Part shown: piece by piece, positions 35,436 to 42,600 of the stretch
How the letters are laid out: every line of letters starts with the position of its first letter
Position numbering within the stretch: position 1 is the first letter of the stretch
From: Thermomonas sp. HDW16
GTDB taxonomy: Bacteria; Pseudomonadota; Gammaproteobacteria; Xanthomonadales; Xanthomonadaceae
Assembly: GCF_011302915.1 (NCBI RefSeq)
Contig: NZ_CP049872.1
Span: forward strand, 124,001-188,000
Direction of reading: 5' to 3'
Length of the DNA stretch: 64,000 nucleotides
Position numbers and translations under genes: made by a program
Notes under the pieces: model-generated
The model's input: only the letters and a program-made list of their open reading frames with translations
Database searches by the model: none
What the model was told of the DNA's origin: nothing

Positions 35436-35469
35436 TGCACTAATTTAGTGCAATTCTTTAGTGCAATTC
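35434..35469 (-). promoter_or_regulatory. NtrC-like operator plus 13-base tandem repeat at the ntrB start
   Basis: ATTGCACTA at 35434-35442 and its exact complement at 35446-35454, three bases apart, form a dyad close to the known NtrC site pattern TGCAC-N5-TGGTGCA. The stretch TTTAGTGCAATTC is repeated exactly at 35444-35456 and 35457-35469, giving a third half-site in direct orientation. The ntrB ATG overlaps the first arm. Binding would block ntrB initiation and could also act on the divergent psp-like operon 93 bases away. Confidence 0.65.
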
Positions 35470-35526
35470 GCCCGGGGCGGCACGACATGCGTCCGCAGCC
35501 ATTCCGATGAACGGTCGCAACGCCTC

Positions 35527-35555
35527 TTGCACGGTTACATGCAATGAAATAAGTT
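35527..35555 (+). promoter_or_regulatory. Candidate promoter of the psp-like operon
   Basis: TTGCAC at 35527-35532 and TAAGTT at 35550-35555 with a 17-base spacer form a weak sigma-70-like pair. The predicted transcript would begin at or next to the ATG at 35562, with no ribosome-binding site. The sequence TTACATG is repeated at 35535 and 35557. I saw no sigma-54 element, unlike E. coli pspA. Low confidence. Confidence 0.25.
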
Positions 35556-35561
35556 GATTAC

Positions 35562-36194
35562 ATGAAATCTCTCCTGCAACGCTCCTCGACGCAGCATGTG
35601 CGTGCATTCCGCGAGCGCATGCGGGAGCAGGGGCTGGTCAAGAAGGACGTCTGGATCCGGCCGGAACATGCGGCGGAGCTGGCCGGGATCGAGAAGGCGA
35701 TGCGCGAGGCGCGCGACCCGGCGCAATCCACTCCGTCCGATGACGGCAAGGGCCCGGGCTGGAGCCTGCCGACCATCCGCCATGCGCTGGCGCAGACCAG
35801 CGTGGTGCGCGACGGACTGATCGAACTGGAAACCATCGAGGGCGCCGAACCCAGCCTGCACCTGGTCATGCGCGACTACGGCGAACTGTCGATCTTCGTT
35901 GCCATTGGCGGCGAGCAGATCATCGTCGAGGCCTTCCTGTGGCCGGTGGCGCAGGTGCGCGATCCGGCCGCGTTCAACGCCCACGTGCTGGCCACCCACA
36001 AGCTGCTGCCGCTGTCGACCATCGCCATCCAGCCGATCGGCGGCGTGCCCAGCTATGCGATGTTCGGCTCGCTGGATACGCATTCCAGCCTGGCCAACCT
36101 GATGTTCGAGATCGAGACGCTGGCCGAGAACGTGATCCACGCCAGCGATGCCTACGCGCCGTACCTGGACGCGCCGGCCGGGACACGCGGATGA
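35562..36194 (+). CDS. DUF2170 (YjfI-like) protein
   Basis: 210 residues, soluble. The N-terminal part looks like a DNA-binding or oligomerisation helix pair (RAFRERMREQGLVKKDVWIRP), and the remainder matches my recollection of the YjfI/DUF2170 family (LHLVMRDYGELSIFVAIGG, LPLSTIAIQPIGG). In E. coli, yjfI sits directly upstream of yjfJ, a PspA homologue. The same order occurs here: the stop overlaps the start of the PspA-like gene (ATGA). The molecular function is not known. It heads the seven-gene operon and starts without a good Shine-Dalgarno. Confidence 0.75.
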   Translation: MKSLLQRSSTQHVRAFRERMREQGLVKKDVWIRPEHAAELAGIEKAMREARDPAQSTPSDDGKGPGWSLPTIRHALAQTSVVRDGLIELETIEGAEPSLHLVMRDYGELSIFVAIGGEQIIVEAFLWPVAQVRDPAAFNAHVLATHKLLPLSTIAIQPIGGVPSYAMFGSLDTHSSLANLMFEIETLAENVIHASDAYAPYLDAPAGTRG

Positions 36195-36886
36195 CATTTC
36201 CCTGGCGCAAGCTGTTCCAGTCCATCCAGGACGATATCGAGGGCGTCGGCAATGCCGTGTTCGGCGATCGCGCCGAGCGCCTGCTCGACGAGGAAATCCG
36301 CGAGGTGGACGAACTGCTGCACAACACCCGCAACGAACACGCGGCCGCCAAGGCGCGCCGCATCGATACCCAGCAGCGGGCGCAGCAACTGAAGGCCGAG
36401 ATCCGCGAAACCGAAGCCGCCGTGGAAGCGCAGCTCAAGCGCCGCCGCACCACGGCGGCACGCGATGCGGCCGGCGAGGTAGTGCGCCTGCACGCGCAGC
36501 TTGCGGACATGCAAGCCGACGCCGCCGAGATGGAATTGCAGGAAGCCAAATTCGCCCAGTTGCAGTCGCAGCTGGAACATCGACTGCGCCGGCTCAAGCA
36601 CCAGCTAGACACGCAACGCGCGACCGCCAGCCTGCAACGCGCGCAGGCCGCCGTCGCACGGCGGCAACCAGGTAATGCGCCCTACCCGGAACCCGCGCCG
36701 GCGTCGGCCAAGCGGATGCGGCATCCGGCAAAGACGAGCGGAAAGCCGACAGGTCAGTCCGCGCACGACGATGCGGGCACCGTGGAGATCGATCCCGTGG
36801 CGGATGTGCTCGAGCGCATCGCCAAACGCATCAAGCCGCGCCCCACCACGAACACGCCCAGTACCGAAAAGGCCCGTCGCCGATGA
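36191..36886 (+). CDS. PspA/IM30-family coiled-coil protein
   Basis: 231 residues. MTFPWRKLFQSIQDDIEG forms an amphipathic N-terminus, then a long charged coiled coil runs to about residue 165 (EIREVDELLHNTRNEHAAAKARR and onward). The C-terminal tail is Pro/Lys-rich and ends in a short helix, DPVADVLERIAKRIK. PspA-family proteins assemble on stressed inner membranes and limit leakage. The conserved tail makes it closer to the YjfJ branch than to E. coli PspA; no PspF/PspB/PspC genes are nearby. The start and stop both overlap neighbours by four bases, indicating coupled synthesis with DUF2170 and YqiJ-like proteins. Confidence 0.78.
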   Translation: MTFPWRKLFQSIQDDIEGVGNAVFGDRAERLLDEEIREVDELLHNTRNEHAAAKARRIDTQQRAQQLKAEIRETEAAVEAQLKRRRTTAARDAAGEVVRLHAQLADMQADAAEMELQEAKFAQLQSQLEHRLRRLKHQLDTQRATASLQRAQAAVARRQPGNAPYPEPAPASAKRMRHPAKTSGKPTGQSAHDDAGTVEIDPVADVLERIAKRIKPRPTTNTPSTEKARRR

Positions 36887-37545
36887 TCGAGTTCTACACC
36901 ACCGCGCTGACCTTCCCGACGCTGCTGTACAGCATCCTGCTGGCGTTCTGCGTCGTGTACTGGCTGCTGGCCGCGACCGGGCTGGTCGACAGCGACACCA
37001 TCCACGGCCTGCTGCACCACCACGACGGCCTGGACGGCATGCAGACGCATCATCACCACGATGCCGCCACCGACAGCGCCGGCATCCTCGCCCGGCTCGG
37101 CCTGTCCGGCGTCCCGTTCATGCTGATCCTCAGCGTGTTGGCGTTCTTCGGCTGGCTGATCACCTATTTCGCGCAATTGCTGTTGCTGCAGTTCCTGCCG
37201 GATCCGCTACGCATCCTTGCCGGCATCGGTGTGCTGGTGGCGGCGTTGTTGCCCGGACTGGTGCTGACCTCGCTGCTGCTGCGCCCGGTGGCACGGCTGA
37301 TCATGAAGCTGCGCCCGCCGGTGCCGCCGTCGATCCTCGGCAAGGCTGGCAACGTGATTTCCCCCAAGGTCACTGACACCGAAGGCCGCGCCGAATTCGA
37401 CGATGGCGGTGCCGGCCTGATCCTGCAGGTACGCGCACCGCCGGGTGCCACGTTCTCGCGCGGCGAGCGCGTGGTGCTGCTGTCCTTCGACGATGCGTCC
37501 CACGCCTACACCGTGATGTCCGAATCCGAGTTCCTTTCCCGCTGA
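36883..37545 (+). CDS. YqiJ-like membrane protein with OB fold
   Basis: 220 residues. Three or four N-terminal membrane segments (e.g. LLYSILLAFCVVYWLLAATG and MLILSVLAFFGWLITYF) precede a cytoplasmic OB-fold/NfeD-like domain (about 145-215, GKAGNVISPKVTDTEGRAEF). E. coli YqiJ pairs with the flotillin YqiK, exactly as here. The loop between the first two helices is His-rich (HHHDGLDGMQTHHHHD, 45-60), a possible metal-binding patch. Proteins of this class act as flotillin partners in membrane organisation. The ATG overlaps the PspA-like stop. Confidence 0.82.
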   Translation: MIEFYTTALTFPTLLYSILLAFCVVYWLLAATGLVDSDTIHGLLHHHDGLDGMQTHHHHDAATDSAGILARLGLSGVPFMLILSVLAFFGWLITYFAQLLLLQFLPDPLRILAGIGVLVAALLPGLVLTSLLLRPVARLIMKLRPPVPPSILGKAGNVISPKVTDTEGRAEFDDGGAGLILQVRAPPGATFSRGERVVLLSFDDASHAYTVMSESEFLSR

Positions 37546-37575
37546 GCACCACCGAGTTTCGCCAAGGAGTTGTCC

Positions 37576-39546
37576 ATGTCCATGTCCCTGATCCTCCCCT
37601 TCGTTGTCGGCCTCGGCGTCCTGCTGGTGCTGGCGCTGGGCATCTTCGGCCTGTTCAAGGCCTTCTACCGCAAGGTCGAGCAGGGCACCGCCCTGATCGT
37701 CAACGACATGAGCACCACGCCGAAGGTGCACTTCACCGGCGCGCTGATCATCCCCGTGCTCTACAAGGCGGAGGAGATGCAGATCAGCCTGATCAACCTG
37801 GAGATCGACCGTCGCGGCAAGGAAGGCCTGATCTGCAAGGACAATATGCGCGCCGACATCCGGGTGAACTTCTACCTGCGCGTGAATGAAAAGGCGGAGG
37901 ACGTGCTGAAAGTGGCCAAGACCGTCGGTGCCACCCGCGCGTCGGACAAGGACGCGGTGGACGCGCTGTTCAACGCCAAGTTCTCCGAGGCGCTGAAGAC
38001 CGTCGGCAAGCGCTTCGACTTCGTCGACCTGTTCGAGAAGCGCCAGGAATTCCGCGACGCCATCGTCGACGTGATCGGCAAGGACCTCAACGGCTACGTG
38101 CTGGAAGACGTGGCGATCGACTACCTGGAACAGACCAAGAAGTCCGAGCTCGATCCGAACAACATCATGGATGCCGAAGGCATCCGCAAGATCACCGAGC
38201 TGACCGCGGCGCAGAACATCCAGACCAACATCTTCGAGCAGGACGAGAAGCTGCGCATCACCGAGAAGAACGTGAGCGCGCGCGAAGCCCTGCTCGCGAT
38301 GGAGCGTCAGCAGGCCGAGGCCGAGGCGCGCCAGAAGCGCGAGATCGCGGTGATCACCGCGCGCGAGCACGCCGAGGCGACCAAGGTCGAGGAAGAACAG
38401 CGCCTGATCTTCGAGAAAGCGCGCCTTGAGACCGAGGAACAGATCAAGATCCGCGAACAGGACCAGCTGCGCCAGGTGGAAGTGGCCGAACAGAACCGCC
38501 GCCGCGCGGTCGCCATCGAGCTGGAGCGCGTCGAGCGCGCCGCGCAGATGGAGAAGGTCACCACCGACAAGGAAGTCCAGCTGCAAGGCGTGGAGCGCGA
38601 CAAGGCGGTCGAGGCCGGCAAGATGGAAGTGGCCAACACCATCCGCGAACGCACCCTGGTCGAGCAGACCGTGGCCGTCGCCCAGGAAAAGATCAAGGAA
38701 ACCCGCGAAGTCTCCGAAGCCGACCGCGCCAAGCAGGTCACCGTGCTGAATGCCGAGGCCGATGCGCAGCAGGTGCTGGTCAAGGAAGTGAAGGCGGCCG
38801 AAGCGGCGGAAACCGCGGCAAAGCATCGCGCCAACGAAATGACCTTGATCGCCGAGGCCGAACTGATCGCCGCCGGCAAGCAGGCCGAGGCCAAGAAGAT
38901 GCTGGCCGACGGTACGCGTGCCGAACAGGCCGCGCCCGGCCTGGCCGAAGCGCAGGTGCAGGAAGCCACCGCCGCCGCGATCGAGAAGGTCGGCGTGGCC
39001 GAAGCCCGCGTGATCGAGGCCAAGGCCGATGCCAACTACAAGCAGGGCAACGCGGACGCGCGCGTGCTGGCCGAGCGGCTGGAAGCCGAGGCCGGCGGCG
39101 TGGCCAAGCTGGGCCAGGCCAAGGCCGACACCACCAAGGCGATGGGCGAAGCCGAAGCCGATGCGATCGGCAAGAAGATGTCCGCCGAAGCCGATGGCCT
39201 GACCGGCAAGTTCGAGGCGATGGGCAAGATGTCGCCGGACGCGCGCGCGCACGAGGAATTCCGCATGCAGCTGGAAGCGGCGCTCAAGCAGGCACTGGCC
39301 TCGCTGGACGCAGGCAAGGAAGTCTCGCGTGAGAACGCCGAAGTGCTGGCGACGGCGCTGCAGAACGCCAACATCGAACTGATCGGTGGCGACGGCGGCG
39401 TGTTCGATGCGCTGACCAAGGGCGTGTCGATCGGCAAGGCGCTGGACGGCATCACCGGCCAGAGCCAGGTGCTGCAGCAACTGCTCGGCAAGTTGACGGG
39501 CACCGCCCCGGCCAAGCTGCCGGCACCGGACGACGCCGAAGCCTGA
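37576..39546 (+). CDS. Flotillin (YqiK-like)
   Basis: 656 residues. An N-terminal membrane helix (LILPFVVGLGVLLVLALGIFGLF) is followed by an SPFH/band-7 domain (about 35-215, with KVEQGTALIVNDM and YLRVNEKAEDVLKVAK). A long Glu/Ala/Lys-rich flotillin coiled coil runs to about 580, then a C-terminal helical tail. Flotillins form membrane microdomain scaffolds. The ATG at 37576 is chosen because AAGGAG lies 6 bases upstream; an in-frame TTG two codons earlier also exists. It follows its YqiJ-like partner by 30 bases. A hairpin lies between it and the AAA+ gene. Confidence 0.92.
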   Translation: MSMSLILPFVVGLGVLLVLALGIFGLFKAFYRKVEQGTALIVNDMSTTPKVHFTGALIIPVLYKAEEMQISLINLEIDRRGKEGLICKDNMRADIRVNFYLRVNEKAEDVLKVAKTVGATRASDKDAVDALFNAKFSEALKTVGKRFDFVDLFEKRQEFRDAIVDVIGKDLNGYVLEDVAIDYLEQTKKSELDPNNIMDAEGIRKITELTAAQNIQTNIFEQDEKLRITEKNVSAREALLAMERQQAEAEARQKREIAVITAREHAEATKVEEEQRLIFEKARLETEEQIKIREQDQLRQVEVAEQNRRRAVAIELERVERAAQMEKVTTDKEVQLQGVERDKAVEAGKMEVANTIRERTLVEQTVAVAQEKIKETREVSEADRAKQVTVLNAEADAQQVLVKEVKAAEAAETAAKHRANEMTLIAEAELIAAGKQAEAKKMLADGTRAEQAAPGLAEAQVQEATAAAIEKVGVAEARVIEAKADANYKQGNADARVLAERLEAEAGGVAKLGQAKADTTKAMGEAEADAIGKKMSAEADGLTGKFEAMGKMSPDARAHEEFRMQLEAALKQALASLDAGKEVSRENAEVLATALQNANIELIGGDGGVFDALTKGVSIGKALDGITGQSQVLQQLLGKLTGTAPAKLPAPDDAEA

Positions 39547-39553
39547 GCCCGTG

Positions 39554-39578
39554 ATGCCCCGGCGCAATGCCGGGGCAT
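39554..39578 (+). other. Perfect intra-operon hairpin between flotillin and AAA+ genes
   Basis: ATGCCCCGGC and its exact complement GCCGGGGCAT enclose a GCAAT loop, starting 7 bases after the flotillin stop and ending 42 bases before the AAA+ ATG. It has no T run, so it is more likely a partial attenuator, RNA-processing or mRNA-stability element than a full terminator. Confidence 0.6.
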
Positions 39579-39620
39579 TGCAAGCCCCAGACAGTCGATC
39601 AAGACACGGAACCGCACGCG

Positions 39621-42600
39621 ATGACCAATCCCGCCAACGCCGCCAGCAACGCGGATGCCAGCACCAACGACGCCGTCGCCCAAGGCGGCGCCTACGAAGT
39701 GCTGCGCAAGCGCCTGGCAGATCAAGGCGTACGCCTGCGCGGGATCGCCGATGCGCTCAATACGCAGCGGCTGCAGGAGTTCGGCGACTCCAGGATGGAG
39801 ATCGCCGGGCGCTTCCGCATCCGCAGCGAGCAGAACGCAGTCGGTCGCGACATCGTCCAGGTCGGCGACCTGCTGCTGTTCGGCTACAACGTGTTCCTTG
39901 GCCTGAAGTCGACCACGTCGGTGAGCGATGTGTTCGGCCTGTACAAGCTGGTGGAAACCGCCGAGGGCTACGACGTCACTCCGGTCGACCCGGCGCACAG
40001 TTTCCTCGCCGATCCCGCGTTCGTGCGCGATTTCACCGAGCTGTACGCGTACTACAAGGAAGCGCGCCTGCTGCAGTTGCTGGTCAAGGACAGCAAGCTG
40101 CTGGCCGCGTTCCAGATCGGCGCCGATGCCAAGGACGTGCGCGTGTTCCGCTGGAACCTGTCCAGCACCGGCGAGATCGGCTACATCGACGCGCGCGGCG
40201 AACGCGACATCAGCCTGCCTGCGCCGTTCGACTTCGAATGGATCCGCGCGACCAAGGACATGGAGGTCAGCGGCCGTTTCCCGCACCTCAACATCCTCGA
40301 CACCTTGTTCGTCGAGACCCTCGGCGGCGACCTGACCATCAAGGCCGAGAACAACACCGAGACCGGCGCCGGCGTGTACAGCGAGCCGGTCGATGACGGC
40401 ACGCAGTCGCTGGACGACGCGCAGTTCTACTTCGCCAAGGTCGGTTCGCTGATCCTGTTGAAGATCCTGCCCTACCGCGAAACCACCTGGCGCGGGCTGG
40501 TGTTCAACACCCTGACCGGCAAGGTCACCCGGCTCGACGCCATCGTGCAGGCCTGCATCCAGCTGCCGGAAGACCACGGCATCATCTTCCCCGGCGGCTA
40601 CTACCTGCAGAACGGCGAGCACAAGGCGTTCGATACCGCCATCCAGGGCATGCAGTACAAGCGCGCGATCCGCTCGCCGAACGGCGAGGACGTGATGTAC
40701 GTGTTCTACCAGCGCGAGTCCGGCATGGCCGCGCTGCTGGTCTACAACATGATCCAGCGCCAGCTGCTGCCGCCGACGCTGGCGCACGGCTATGCGCGCC
40801 TGGCCGATGGCCGCATGGTGCTGTTCAACGCCGAGAACGACGACCCGACCCGCATCCACCACATGCAGGTGTGGAAGACACCGTTCGTGTCCGAGGAATT
40901 CGCCGCCAGCCGGCCACCGAGCACGACCTGGCTGGGCCGCATCGGCAATGCAGAATTGGTGCGCGCGATCTCCAATCTCTACGACCTCGTCCGCGACATC
41001 GAGCGAGAGGACGTTTCCGCGCAGCGTTACGAACTGCTGGCGCATGCGACCCGCCGCCTGTTCGACGCGCATCACTGGATCGACGACGAACACAGCGACG
41101 GCCTGTCCACCTTGCTGCACCAGGTGGCGGCCACCGGCGAATCGGTGCTGGACGAGTTCCAGAAGGTACTGGAGATCCGCCGCCAGGCCGACGACGCGCT
41201 GCGCCAGGCACAGAGCGAGCATCGCGCGCTGATCGGCCGCCTGCAGCCGGATGCCTGGTCGCAGGTGCAGGAGTTCGTCGATGCGCTGAATGCGATCTCG
41301 GCGCTGCGCGGTCGCCTGCTGACCATTCGCGACTACCGCTACATCGATACCGTCGCCATCGATGCGATGGCGCAGTCGCTGTCCACCGCGCACGATGGCG
41401 TGGGCAGCGCGACCGGTGTGTTCCTGTCCTCGGCCAAGGCCCTGGCGCCGTTCGAGCAGCGCCTGACCGCGCTGGACGATGCGGCCGGCAAGGCGACCAC
41501 GGCGAAGCAGCTGGCCGAGCATATCGCCGGCATGCAGGCGATGTCCGCCGACCTCGACATGCTGTCCGAGCTCATGGCTTCGCTGAAGGTCGACGATGCC
41601 ACCCAGCGCACGCAAGTCGTGGATGCGCTCTCCGGCCTGTATGCGCGCCTCAACCAGGCCAAGGCGCGCGCCGACCTGCGCCGCAAGACGCTGGGTTCCG
41701 CCGAATCCGTCGCCCAGTTCGGCGCGCAGTTCACCCTGTTCGCGCAGTCGATCGCCAGTGCGCTGGGCATGGCCAACACGCCGGAGAAAGCAGACGAACA
41801 ACTGTCGCGGCTGATGGTGCAGCTGGAGGAACTGGAGAGCCAGTTCGGCGAACACGAACAGTTCCTGGGCGACATCCTGTCCAAGCGCGAGGAACTGCTG
41901 GAGGCGTTCGAGGCGCACAAGCAGGCCCTGCTCGACGAACGCCAGCGCAAGGCGCAATCGGTGTTCGATGCCGCGCAACGCATCCTCGAAGGCCTGGGCC
42001 GGCGCACCGAACGCTTCGCGACGCCCGACGAACTCAACGCCTTCTTCGCCGGCGATGCTCTGATCCTCAAGCTGCGCGAGCTGGCTGAACGCCTGCGCGA
42101 ACTCAAGGACTCGGTCAAGGCCGACGACGTGGAAGCGCGGATCAAATCCGCGCGCGACCAGGCCGTGCGCGCCCTGCGCGACCGCAGCGACCTGTTCGAA
42201 GACGGCGGCAACGTCATCAAGCTGGGCCCGCGCCACCGCTTCAGCGTCAACACCCAGGCACTCGATCTGACGTTGTTGCCGCGTGGCGACCACCTCGCCG
42301 TGCACCTGACCGGCACCGACTTCATGGAGCCGCTGCACGACGCCGCATTGGCCGAGCTGCAGCCGTACTGGGCGGTGACCCTGGAATCCGAATCGCCCAC
42401 GCTGTATCGGAGCGAATACCTGGCCGGGCAGGTGCTGCAGGACGCCGCGGCGGGCCGCAACGCGCTGTCGATGGACGCACTGCAACGCGCAGCGCTGGAT
42501 AGCGATGCGCTGAACAAGCTGGTGCGCGACTACGCCGCCCCGCGCTACCGCGACGGTTACGAGAAGGGCATCCACGACTTTGATGCAGCGAAGTTGCTGC

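Noticed and set aside
35474..35492. Possible sigma-54 promoter GGCACG...GC upstream of the psp-like operon
   Set aside because: The GG and GC elements are separated by 8 rather than 10 bases, so the spacing is wrong.
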